From assembly GCA_903930745.1 (NCBI GenBank), contig CAIYZX010000671.1, positions 1 to 28,907 of the forward strand: DNA of 28,907 bases, in the 5' to 3' direction. Source of the stretch: an uncultured Chloroflexota bacterium (GTDB taxonomy: Bacteria > Chloroflexota > Limnocylindria > Limnocylindrales > CSP1-4). Positions 5,838-13,892 of this stretch are shown one piece after another (the first letter of the stretch is position 1; the number at the start of each line of letters is the position of its first letter). Below the pieces are notes generated by a model, which made no database searches, was not told the origin of the DNA, and saw only the letters and a program-made list of their open reading frames with translations. Made by a program: the position numbers and the translations under genes.

Positions 5838-7754
5838 ATGGGCGCCACCCGCGGTACCGACCACCGCGGCATCGCAGCCGCATCCACCACCACCGCCCGG
5901 AACCCGATCACCGCCCTCCTTGCCGACGAGGCGGGCGCGATCCTGGGTCCCGTGCGCCGCCTGGTCCCCACCCGTCGCCGGGCCGGGATCGTGGGCATGG
6001 CCCTGCTCGCCGTCGTCGCCATGGGCGGCGTCGCGGGCGCGGCCGAGCCGCAGCAGGACTCGCGCAGCGCGCTCGAGGCCTGGTCCAAGGACACCGCCGC
6101 CTCCTCCGTTGCGCCGGCGTCCGTCGCCCCGGCCGCCGCCGGCCCCGTGGCCTCCGCGGTCCCGGCCGCCTCGGCCGCCCCGATGGGCGTGCCGGCGGGT
6201 GCCGCCGGCACGACCGGCCTCTTCACCGGTCCGGACCCCCTGGACCTCATCGTCAAGGGACTGCTCGTCGCCGTCGCCCTGTATGCCACCCTGCGCGTCC
6301 TGCGCCGGGTCCAGGGTGCCACCGGCGCCCGCGCGGACGGCCTCCTCAACATCCTCGAGAGCCGGACCATCGGCCCCAAGACGCAGCTGCACCTCGTCGC
6401 CGTCGGCGAGCGCCGGATCGTGGTTGGCCAGACGCCGCAGGGCCTCGTCGCCCTCGGCGAGCTGGACGCCATGGAGATCCCGGTTGCGGCGCCGTTGAAC
6501 GCCGACCTTGCCGAGGACACGACCGTCGTGACCCCGGACACCCGCCGGACCGGACTGCCGGCGATCGCCCCGTTCGCGAGCCGCCTCCGCACCATGGTTG
6601 GCGGGGACCGCGGCACCGCCGCGGGCACCATCAGCTCCCTCTACGCCGCCGTGACCGAGCCCGCCGGGGACGACCCGTCCGTGGGCGCCCATGCCTCCGC
6701 GGTGGCGCAGCTCACGGGTCTGGCCGGCGCGCCTGGTGCCGCTGCCCTTGACGATGCCACCGACCCGGTGGAGATCGTGGATGCGCAGGCCTCCCGCGCC
6801 CCCCGGAGCCGGCGCCCGGTCCGCGATGTGACCCCCACGCCGGCCTTCGCCGATGTCGTGGAGGCCGTCCGGCCCCAGGTGATCGCCGAGGCCGAGGCGG
6901 CCGCCCGCGCGGCCCTCTCCGCCCGTGCCGCCCGCAGCTCGCGGGTGGACGAGGCGAAGGTCGCCGCAGATCGTGCCGCAGACATCGCGGAGCGCGCCAT
7001 CGTGGCCGCCGAGCGTGCCGCCGCCGCCGCCGAGCGTGCCGCCTCCCCGGTTGTCGCCCCGGCGTCCGTGGCACCCCGTGGCACGCGTGACACGCGCGAT
7101 CCCAGCGACATCCGGGGCGCCCGCGACGTCCGCATCCCTCGCCGGGTCCCCGGTGCCGAGACCATCCCGAGCGGGCGCGATCGGAGCCGGATGACCATCG
7201 GCGAGCTGGAGGACGAGGAGAACCCCGCGCCCATCCGCCGCGCCCCCCGTGACATCCGCCCGGCCCATCAGCGCAGGCCGGCGACCCCGGCCCCCACGGA
7301 GAGCGTTGACGACATCGAGGCCCGCCTCATGGCGCGCATCGCGGAGCTCAACGCCGGGCTGATGGAGTCCGAGGAGCGCACGCCCGATGGCCGGACCGTC
7401 CGCAGCGCGGCCGGGACGGCAGCCATGCCCGCCATGGCGTCGCGCGCGCAGCGCTCCGCGGCGGCCGGCCCGGCAACCGCGCCGGCCCCTGTCGCCGTCC
7501 CTGTCGCCGCCACCCGCCGCCCCACCTCCCAGAGCATCTCCGAGCGCGTGGCCGCCCGGCTCGCCGAGCGCCTCGCCTCCCGCCAGGCTGCGGCCACCTC
7601 CGCCGAGCGTCCGCGCACGAGCGTCAACGTGGCCCCGGCAACCCGCGCCGAGCGTGCAGCCGCCGTCTCCTCGGGGCCGGTTGGCGAGCTCGCCGACGAT
7701 GACCTCATGGAGCTCCGCGCCCTCGCGCGCCGGCGCCTGGAGGCCAACGCGTGA
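5838..7754 (+). CDS. fliO: FliO with very long C-terminal extension
   Basis: A 638-residue protein in the usual fliO position before fliP. FliO proteins are normally about 100-220 residues and assist assembly of the FliP export ring. A hydrophobic segment at about 49-66 after RRR may be a signal or first membrane helix. A second helix at about 135-152 is followed by the FliO domain to about 215 (NILESRTIGPKTQLHLVAVGERRIVVGQTPQGLVALGELD). The remaining 420 residues are Ala/Arg/Pro-rich, with a likely coiled coil (AAERAAAAAERAA) and an Arg/Asp stretch. The tail has no family I recognise. Its frame is open throughout, so a frameshift fusion is not needed. The stop overlaps fliP (GTGA). Confidence 0.8.
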   Translation: MGATRGTDHRGIAAASTTTARNPITALLADEAGAILGPVRRLVPTRRRAGIVGMALLAVVAMGGVAGAAEPQQDSRSALEAWSKDTAASSVAPASVAPAAAGPVASAVPAASAAPMGVPAGAAGTTGLFTGPDPLDLIVKGLLVAVALYATLRVLRRVQGATGARADGLLNILESRTIGPKTQLHLVAVGERRIVVGQTPQGLVALGELDAMEIPVAAPLNADLAEDTTVVTPDTRRTGLPAIAPFASRLRTMVGGDRGTAAGTISSLYAAVTEPAGDDPSVGAHASAVAQLTGLAGAPGAAALDDATDPVEIVDAQASRAPRSRRPVRDVTPTPAFADVVEAVRPQVIAEAEAAARAALSARAARSSRVDEAKVAADRAADIAERAIVAAERAAAAAERAASPVVAPASVAPRGTRDTRDPSDIRGARDVRIPRRVPGAETIPSGRDRSRMTIGELEDEENPAPIRRAPRDIRPAHQRRPATPAPTESVDDIEARLMARIAELNAGLMESEERTPDGRTVRSAAGTAAMPAMASRAQRSAAAGPATAPAPVAVPVAATRRPTSQSISERVAARLAERLASRQAAATSAERPRTSVNVAPATRAERAAAVSSGPVGELADDDLMELRALARRRLEANA

Positions 7755-8512
7755 ACCGCTCCCGGGCAGCCCGTCTCGTGCTGCTCGTCGCCCTGCCGCT
7801 GGCGCTTGGCGCCTGCTCCGGCCAGGGCGCTCCCACCGTGGGCGTCAGCATCAACGACGGCTCCACGGCACAGGGTGGGGGCACGTTCGCCCTCTCGCTC
7901 CAGCTGCTGATCGCGCTGACGATCCTCTCGATCATCCCGTCGATCCTGCTGCTGGCCACCAGCTTCACCCGCATCGCGGTGGTGCTCTCGCTCCTGCGCA
8001 GCGCCATCGGCATCCCGCAGCTGCCGCCCAACCAGGTGCTGCTGGGCCTCTCGTTCTTCCTCACGCTGTTCGTGATGTCGCCGGTCCTGACGAAGGTCAA
8101 CGACCAGGCGATCAAGCCCTACATGGCCGGCACCATCGACTCCACGGTGGCGCTGGAGCAGGGGATCAAGCCCATGCGCGACTTCATGCTCAGCCAGACG
8201 CGCGAGACGGACATCCAGCTCTTCCTGGACCTCGCGCACCACGCGCGGCCACAGACCGTCGACGACATCCCCACGGAGGTCATCCTCCCGGCGTTCGTCA
8301 CGAGCGAGCTCAAGACCGCGTTCACGATGGGCTTCCTGCTCTTCGTGCCCTTCCTCGTCATCGACCTCGTGGTCGCCTCCGCGCTGATGGCCATGGGCAT
8401 GGTGATGGTGAGCCCCACCCAGATCGCGCTCCCGTTCAAGCTCCTGCTCTTCGTCCTCGTGGACGGGTGGGTCCTGATCGTCACCAGCCTCGTCCGGAGC
8501 TTCGGCGCATGA
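7751..8512 (+). CDS. fliP: Flagellar export gate protein FliP
   Basis: A 253-residue polytopic membrane protein, the core of the export-gate ring with FliQ and FliR. Family motifs include TSFTRIAVVLSLLRSAIGI, PPNQVLLGLSFFLTLFVMSPV, and ELKTAFTMGFLLFVPFLVIDLVVASALMAMGMVMVSP. The N-terminus is a signal peptide (MNRSRAAR, then LVLLVALPLALGA) ending in Cys22, giving LGAC, which resembles a lipobox. FliP of enteric bacteria has a cleaved signal peptide but is not known to me as a lipoprotein. The GTG start overlaps the fliO stop, and its own stop overlaps the fliQ ATG. Confidence 0.96.
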   Translation: MNRSRAARLVLLVALPLALGACSGQGAPTVGVSINDGSTAQGGGTFALSLQLLIALTILSIIPSILLLATSFTRIAVVLSLLRSAIGIPQLPPNQVLLGLSFFLTLFVMSPVLTKVNDQAIKPYMAGTIDSTVALEQGIKPMRDFMLSQTRETDIQLFLDLAHHARPQTVDDIPTEVILPAFVTSELKTAFTMGFLLFVPFLVIDLVVASALMAMGMVMVSPTQIALPFKLLLFVLVDGWVLIVTSLVRSFGA

Positions 8513-8790
8513 CCACGCAGGAGCTGACCGGGGTCATGGAGCAGACGATGTGGGCAACGCTCTACGTCGCCGGCCCCATCGTGCTTGCCGCGCTGGTGGT
8601 GGGCCTGCTCGTGTCGATCCTGCAGGCCGCCACCCAGATCAACGAGGCCACGCTCACCTTCGTCCCGAAGGTGATCGTGGTGGCGGTCCTGATGGTCGTC
8701 TTCGGCCCTTCGATGATCCAGCAGCTCGTGGACTTCACGGTGTACGTCTTCAACTTCGCCGCCACCGTTGGCCCGGTGCACGGCGGATGA
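8509..8790 (+). CDS. fliQ: Flagellar export gate protein FliQ
   Basis: A 93-residue protein with two membrane helices (about 16-38 and 50-73), the normal FliQ size. Typical features are the N-terminal TGVMEQTMWATLYVAGPIV and the loop ILQAATQINEATLTFVPK. It packs around the FliP-FliR core of the export gate. ATGA overlaps join it to fliP upstream and fliR downstream. No oddities. Confidence 0.95.
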   Translation: MTTQELTGVMEQTMWATLYVAGPIVLAALVVGLLVSILQAATQINEATLTFVPKVIVVAVLMVVFGPSMIQQLVDFTVYVFNFAATVGPVHGG

Positions 8791-9578
8791 GCATCTTCGC
8801 GATGACCCTCGAGGCCGGCCAGGTCGCCTCCCTCTTCCTGGTGATGCTGCGCTGCATCGGCTTCGCGGCCACGGCGCCCATCCTTGGTCATCGCGCCGTG
8901 CCGCGCCCGGTGAAGGCTGCCTTCGCGATCATGCTGGCGGTCACGCTGGCCGGCGGCGCAGCGGTGGCGGACGGGGCGACGCCCGTGATCCTCGCCGCGC
9001 CGGTGGAGCTGCTGATCGGCATCTCCCTGGGCTACGGGCTGGCGCTGGGCTTCTCCGCCGTGGACACGGCCTCCCGGCTGATCTCCATCCAGATGGGCCT
9101 CTCGCTGGGTGCCGTCTTCGACCCCGTGGCCGGCGAGGCGTCCACGTCGCTGAGCCCGCTCTTCGCGATCATGGCCGGCCTGCTCTTCCTTGCCCTCAAC
9201 CTCCACCTCGCCGCCATCGGTGTGCTGGCGGATTCCTTCGTCGCACTGCCCATCGGCGGCGCATGGCCCGTTGACCTCTTCGGTGCGATCACGCGCCTCG
9301 CCGCCCTGGCGCTGGAGATCTGCGCCCGGGTTGCCACGCCACTCGCGCTGGTGCTGCTCCTCGCCGAGCTGGCGGTGGCCCTCGTGTCCCGCGCCATCCC
9401 GCAGATCAACGTCTTCTTCCTGGGCCTGCCGCTCAAGATCCTCCTTGGGATCGGCCTCTTTGCCATCGCGATCCCCAACCTCGTGACCGGCATCTCCTCG
9501 CTCTTCCAGTTCCTCTTCAGCGGTGTCGCGGATGCCATGACCACCGGCATCGCCCCGCTGCCGAGCGTGCTGCCATGA
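8787..9578 (+). CDS. fliR: Flagellar export gate protein FliR
   Basis: A 263-residue polytopic membrane protein with six or so hydrophobic helices. Family marks include LRCIGFAATAPILGHRAVPRPVKAAFA near the N-terminus, the SLGYGLALGFSAVDTASRLISIQMGLSLGAVFDP segment, and IPQINVFFLGLPLKILLGIGLF near the end. It closes the FliP-FliQ-FliR gate complex. The start at 8787 overlaps the fliQ stop; an earlier in-frame start at 8550 lies inside fliQ and is rejected. The stop overlaps the flhB ATG. Confidence 0.95.
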   Translation: MSIFAMTLEAGQVASLFLVMLRCIGFAATAPILGHRAVPRPVKAAFAIMLAVTLAGGAAVADGATPVILAAPVELLIGISLGYGLALGFSAVDTASRLISIQMGLSLGAVFDPVAGEASTSLSPLFAIMAGLLFLALNLHLAAIGVLADSFVALPIGGAWPVDLFGAITRLAALALEICARVATPLALVLLLAELAVALVSRAIPQINVFFLGLPLKILLGIGLFAIAIPNLVTGISSLFQFLFSGVADAMTTGIAPLPSVLP

Positions 9579-10702
9579 GCGAGGAGAAGACCGAACAGCC
9601 CACAGAACAACGCCGTGCAGAAGCACGCCGCAAGGGCCAGGGCCTGGGCCGGAGCCATGAGCTGGCGGCTGTCATGACCCTGGTCGCCTCGCTGATGGCC
9701 CTCTCCAGCACCATACCCAACGCCACCCTGCGCATCGCCGAGGCGGTTGAGTCCGCGGTGCAGCGCGTGGGGGACGGGCCGGCACTTGACCATGCCCAGC
9801 TGGTACCCGCACTGGGAACGGCAACCTCGCTCGTCTTCGAGATCGTGGGGCCCATCGCCCTGGCCGTGATGATCGCGGGCATCCTGGGCAACATCGCAGG
9901 CGGCGGCGTGGTGTTCAGCACCAGCGCCTTCCGGGTCAGCTTCTCCAAGATGGACCCACTCCAGGGCCTCAAGCGCATGTTCGACAAGGGCGTGCTGACC
10001 CGCCTGGGCATCAACCTCGCCAAGCTCGTGATCCTGGTGGGGGTCTCCTACCAGGTCATCGGCTCGCGGATCCCGGACCTGCTCTCCGTTGGCCAGGACA
10101 CCGCGTCCATCACGGGGCGGGCGATGTCCGCGATCTTCGAGCTGGGCGTGACCATCGCCGTCCTGCTGTCGGCGGTGGCGCTCGCGGACTGGATCCTGGA
10201 GCGGCGCAAGGCCCAGAACCAGCTGAAGATGACCAAGGACGAGGTCCGCCAGGAGTACCGGCAGTCCGAGGGTGACCCCAAGCTCCGTGCGGCACGACGG
10301 GCGAAGGCCCGCCAGTTCGCGTTCGGCCGGATGATGACGGACATCGCGAAGGCCGACGTGATCGTGGTCAACCCCATCCGTCTCGCGGTTGCCCTGCGCT
10401 ATGACCCGAGCACCATGCGTGCACCCATGATCGTGGGCAAGGGCCAGCGCCTCGTGGCAGCCCGCATCCGCGACCTCGCCCGCAAGCACAACATCCCGAT
10501 CATCGAGGACGTGCCGCTGGCGCGCGCGCTCTTCCCCAAGCCAGTTGGCAGCGAGGTCCCGGCGCACCTGTACAAGGCCGTTGCCCGGATCCTGGTCCTC
10601 GTGGCCCGCCTCCGTGCGGGCAGCGCGCGGCCCGTCAGCCGGCGCCGCCCCGTCACCACCGTCAACCGCATTCCCAGCTGGCTCGGAGGGACCGCCCGAT
10701 GA
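9575..10702 (+). CDS. flhB: Export switch protein FlhB with altered cleavage motif
   Basis: A 375-residue FlhB of normal size. The N-terminus has the family signature EKTEQPTEQRRAEARRKGQ, then four membrane helices between about 30 and 215. A cytoplasmic domain begins near 216 (KMTKDEVRQEYRQSEGDP). At the position of the universal autocleavage motif NPTH the sequence reads Asn266-Pro267-Ile268-Arg269, so Thr and His are both replaced. The C-terminal cytoplasmic domain is otherwise complete (LAVALRYDPSTMRAPMIVGKG, LARALFPKPVGSEVPAHLYKAVA). FlhB controls the switch from rod/hook to filament export. It is joined to fliR and flhA by ATGA overlaps, so it is evidently the main copy in this operon. 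Confidence 0.95.
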   Translation: MSEEKTEQPTEQRRAEARRKGQGLGRSHELAAVMTLVASLMALSSTIPNATLRIAEAVESAVQRVGDGPALDHAQLVPALGTATSLVFEIVGPIALAVMIAGILGNIAGGGVVFSTSAFRVSFSKMDPLQGLKRMFDKGVLTRLGINLAKLVILVGVSYQVIGSRIPDLLSVGQDTASITGRAMSAIFELGVTIAVLLSAVALADWILERRKAQNQLKMTKDEVRQEYRQSEGDPKLRAARRAKARQFAFGRMMTDIAKADVIVVNPIRLAVALRYDPSTMRAPMIVGKGQRLVAARIRDLARKHNIPIIEDVPLARALFPKPVGSEVPAHLYKAVARILVLVARLRAGSARPVSRRRPVTTVNRIPSWLGGTAR

Positions 10703-12798
10703 CCTCGCAGACCCGGGCGCGCCCGTCCATCGCACGGAGCGATGCCGTCCTGGCATCCGCCGTGGTTGGCATCGTGGCCATGATGATCATCCCGCTGCCG
10801 CCACTGGTGCTGGACATCCTCATCGTCCTCAACATCACGCTCAGCCTGACGATCCTCCTGCTCACGCTCAACGTGCGCGAGCCCATGGAGTTCAACGCGT
10901 TCCCGTCGCTCCTCCTGATCGCAACGCTGTTCCGGCTGGGCATCAACGTGTCCGCAGCCCGGCTCGTGCTCCTCGAGGCCCACGCGGGCGAGGTGATCAA
11001 CGCGTTTGGCCAGGTGGTCGTCGGCGGCAACACCGTCGTGGGCATCGTGGTCTTCCTGATCCTGGTGGTGATCCAGTACGTGGTCATCACCAACGGCGCG
11101 GGCCGCGTGTCCGAGGTGACCGCCCGGTTCACCCTGGACGCGATGCCCGGCAAGCAGATGGCGATCGACGCGGACCTCAACGCCGGCCTGATCACCCCGG
11201 AGGATGCCCGGGCGCGCCGGCGCGCGATCGAGCGCGAGAGCGACTTCTACGGCGCGATGGACGGTGCCAGCAAGTTCGTGAAGGGCGACGCCATCGCGGC
11301 GATCGTGATCATCATCGTGAACGTGGTGGGCGGCCTCACCATCGGCATCGTGATGATGGGCATGGATCTCGGGGCGGCCATCACCACCTACACCGTCCTG
11401 ACGGTGGGCGACGGCCTGGTCAACGAGATCAGCGCCCTGCTCATCTCCGTCGCGACGGGCATCCTGGTCACCCGCGGCGGCTCCGACGACGGCCTGGGCA
11501 CGGATCTTGGCACGCAGCTTTTCGGCCGCCCGCGCATCTTCACCGTCATCGGGGTCATCCTGGCACTGCTGGGCTTCGTGCCCGGCTTCCCGCTCCTGAT
11601 CTTCCTCCCGGCCGGTGGTCTCGTGATCTCCGCGGGCTGGTTCCTGGGCAACCGGGCGCCGGCGGCGCCGCCGGTCCCGCAGGTGGGCATGCCGGGCGTG
11701 GGCCTGCTGCCGGATCAGGCGGGCGCGGGCGCGGGCCCTGCCGCCAGGACGGCCGAGTCGCCGCTCGAGGCGCTCAAGGTGGAGACCCTGGAGCTGACCG
11801 TGGGCTACGGCCTGGTCGGCCTCGTGGACGGATCGGCGGGCGCGGGCGGCGGCCTGGTGGAGCGCATCGGCCTCATCCGGCGCCAGCTGGCCGCGGAGCT
11901 GGGCCTGATCGTTCCCACGGTGCGCATCCGGGACGACCTCGCGCTGGAGCCGGACACCTACGTCATCAGCCTCCGCGGTGGCGAGATTGCACGCGGCCAG
12001 ATCGACCCCGCCCGCCTCCTCGCGATGGACCCCAACGGCGGCGAGCTTGCCCTGGACGGCATCCCCACCACGGAGCCCGTCTTCGGGATGCCGGCGGCCT
12101 GGATCAGCCTGGCGGACCGCGAGTTCGCGGAGAGCATGGGCTACACGGTGGTGGACGCCGCGTCCGTGCTGGCCACCCATCTCGCCGAGACCATCCGCGC
12201 GCACGCCTTCGAGATCCTTGGCCGTCCAGAGACGAACCAGCTCCTGGAGGGGCTCAAGGCGGACGTGCCCGGCCTCGTGGAGGAGCTCATCCCGGCCCAG
12301 CTCACCGTGGGCGAGCTCCAGAAGGTGCTCGCGGGCCTGCTCAAGGAGCGCATCCCGATCCGCGACCTCGCGTCCATCATGGACGCCGTGGCGGACGCCG
12401 CCCGCCAGACCAAGGAACCGCTCTTCCTCGTGGAGGCCGTGCGACACGCGCTGGCCCGCACGATCACCGGCCGCTTCCGGGGCCCGGACGGCCAGATCCA
12501 CGCCGCCGCCATCTCGCCCGCGCTGGACGCCCGCCTTGGCCAGGCGCTGGTCATCCAGCCCGGCTACGTGGGCCTGGACCTGCCCGCCCACGAGGCGCGC
12601 GCCGTGGTGGAGGGCGTGGACCGGGCCCTCAAGCGCCTCACCAACGAGGGCCGCCAGCCGGTCCTGCTCTGCAGCACCCGCATCCGGATCGGGCTCCGCA
12701 GCCTCCTGGAGCGGACGGCACCCAACCTGCCGGTCCTCTCGTACGAGGAGCTGCTGCCGGCCGTCCCCGTCGTGGTGCACGCGCACGTGGAGGTCTAG
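10699..12798 (+). CDS. flhA: Flagellar export apparatus protein FlhA
   Basis: A 699-residue FlhA of normal length. About eight membrane helices occupy the first 330 residues, including the conserved EFNAFPSLLLIATLFRLGINVSAARLVLL. The FHIPEP signature begins at Arg143 (RFTLDAMPGKQMAIDADLNA) and is followed by SDFYGAMDGASKFVKGDAIA. From about 350 a large cytoplasmic domain forms the export-substrate ring (IRRQLAAELGLIVPTVRIRDD, then TVGELQKVLAGLLKERIPIRDL). It overlaps flhB by four bases. The linker at about 330-355 is Ala/Pro-rich. The stop is followed after 3 bases by a small gene. Confidence 0.97.
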   Translation: MTSQTRARPSIARSDAVLASAVVGIVAMMIIPLPPLVLDILIVLNITLSLTILLLTLNVREPMEFNAFPSLLLIATLFRLGINVSAARLVLLEAHAGEVINAFGQVVVGGNTVVGIVVFLILVVIQYVVITNGAGRVSEVTARFTLDAMPGKQMAIDADLNAGLITPEDARARRRAIERESDFYGAMDGASKFVKGDAIAAIVIIIVNVVGGLTIGIVMMGMDLGAAITTYTVLTVGDGLVNEISALLISVATGILVTRGGSDDGLGTDLGTQLFGRPRIFTVIGVILALLGFVPGFPLLIFLPAGGLVISAGWFLGNRAPAAPPVPQVGMPGVGLLPDQAGAGAGPAARTAESPLEALKVETLELTVGYGLVGLVDGSAGAGGGLVERIGLIRRQLAAELGLIVPTVRIRDDLALEPDTYVISLRGGEIARGQIDPARLLAMDPNGGELALDGIPTTEPVFGMPAAWISLADREFAESMGYTVVDAASVLATHLAETIRAHAFEILGRPETNQLLEGLKADVPGLVEELIPAQLTVGELQKVLAGLLKERIPIRDLASIMDAVADAARQTKEPLFLVEAVRHALARTITGRFRGPDGQIHAAAISPALDARLGQALVIQPGYVGLDLPAHEARAVVEGVDRALKRLTNEGRQPVLLCSTRIRIGLRSLLERTAPNLPVLSYEELLPAVPVVVHAHVEV

Positions 12799-12801
12799 GA
12801 C

Positions 12802-13050
12802 ATGGAGCTCCTGGTTGCCACCTGGACGATGCGCATCACACTTCTGGGTATGCTGATCGTGGGCTGGCTCTCGTGGTCCGCCGGCCTGACCATTGCAGAC
12901 GTGACGCTGCGCGTCGCGATCACCGCTGCCGCCCTCACGTTCGCCGGCCGCTGGTTTGCGGGCTGGCTGGAGACTCCAGAGCAGAAGATGGATCGGATTC
13001 GCGCCCGCCACCGCGCCAGGCCCAACGCCAGCAAGGCGTCCGATAGGTGA
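12802..13050 (+). CDS. Small two-helix membrane protein of unknown function
   Basis: An 82-residue protein I do not recognise. Two hydrophobic segments at about 10-29 (ITLLGMLIVGWLSWSAGLT) and 36-56 (TLRVAITAAALTFAGRWFAGW) predict a small inner-membrane hairpin. A basic C-terminal tail follows (MDRIRARHRARPNASKASDR). GGAGG (12789-12793) lies 8 bases before the ATG. It starts 3 bases after flhA and its stop overlaps the fliA GTG, so it is embedded in the operon. FlhF and FlhG genes often occupy this place, but this protein has no GTPase or ATPase motif. A role linked to the export gate or sigma-28 control is possible only from context. Confidence 0.75.
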   Translation: MELLVATWTMRITLLGMLIVGWLSWSAGLTIADVTLRVAITAAALTFAGRWFAGWLETPEQKMDRIRARHRARPNASKASDR

Positions 13051-13892
13051 TCCTGCCGGCCGGCCCGAGGAGCGCCCCGGGAGCCCAGCCGGGCGTCTCG
13101 GGGTCCGTTGGCGTGGCCGCCGCAGCCGCCGCGTGGACGGCACCCATCTCGCCAGCCGAGCGGGACGCACTCGTGGAGAGGTACGCCCACCTCGTGAAGT
13201 ACGTGGTTGGCAGGCTGGGTGTCTCCATCTCCGGGGTCTTCGACCGCGAGGACGCGATGCAGGCGGGCACGATGGGCCTCCTCCGCGCAATCGACGCGTA
13301 CAAGGCGGACTCGGCCGCGTCCTTCGAGTCGTACGCGATCGTGCGGATTCGCGGCGCAATCCTGGACGCCGTCCGCACGCTGGACGGCGTGGGCCGGGCG
13401 GGGCGGGAGGCAGGCCGGGCGATCGGCAACGCGATCCGCGAGCTGGAGACGGAGCTTGGCCGCACGCCCGAGGAGACCGAGGTGGCCGCCCGCCTGGGTG
13501 TCACCGTGGACCGCTACCGCGAGCAGCTTGCCGCAGCGTCCATGGTCACGGTCTCCCTGGACGAGCCGGACCCTCGCGACGACGATGACGACTCGCCGTC
13601 CTTCGCGGACGCAACCCGCGACCACGATGCCATCGATCCCGGCGAGGAGGCGGTCCGCCGGGATGACGTCATCCGCCTCGCCCGCGAGATCACCCGCCTC
13701 GGCGACCGGCCGAAGCTGGTCCTCGCCCTCTACTACCAGGACGAGCTCACGTTTCGTGAGATCGGCGAGGTCCTGGGTGTCACCGAATCCCGCGTCTGCC
13801 AGATCCACACCGAGGCGATCCTCACCCTCCGCAACCGGATGGTGGACCCGGACGTCCTCGCCCGCTTCCCCCGCAGGAGGTTCCGCCGATGA
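13047..13892 (+). CDS. fliA: Flagellar sigma factor FliA (sigma-28)
   Basis: A 281-residue sigma factor of the FliA/WhiG class. Region 2 starts near 46 (ERYAHLVKYVVGRL) and includes DREDAMQAGTMGLLRAIDAYK and SFESYAIVRIRGAILDAVR. Region 3 is ELETELGRTPEETEVAARLGV. An acidic linker (DPRDDDDDSPS) precedes region 4, whose helix-turn-helix covers about 234-254 (LTFREIGEVLGVTESRVCQIH). It should direct RNA polymerase to late flagellar promoters such as the one at 14773-14800. The first 35 residues are a Pro/Ala-rich extension. The GTG start overlaps the preceding stop with no strong ribosome-binding site, implying coupled translation. An internal start near residue 36 cannot be excluded. Confidence 0.94.
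   Translation: MILPAGPRSAPGAQPGVSGSVGVAAAAAAWTAPISPAERDALVERYAHLVKYVVGRLGVSISGVFDREDAMQAGTMGLLRAIDAYKADSAASFESYAIVRIRGAILDAVRTLDGVGRAGREAGRAIGNAIRELETELGRTPEETEVAARLGVTVDRYREQLAAASMVTVSLDEPDPRDDDDDSPSFADATRDHDAIDPGEEAVRRDDVIRLAREITRLGDRPKLVLALYYQDELTFREIGEVLGVTESRVCQIHTEAILTLRNRMVDPDVLARFPRRRFRR

Noticed and set aside
3312..7268. Reverse-strand open frame of more than 1300 codons across fliM-fliO
   Set aside because: It is antisense to well-recognised flagellar genes, its translation is a Gly/Arg/Asp/His-rich sequence with no domain, and long stop-free antisense frames are expected at this GC content.
10399..13359. Reverse-strand open frame of almost 1000 codons across flhA and fliA
   Set aside because: It is antisense to clear flhA and fliA coding sequence and is only a composition shadow.
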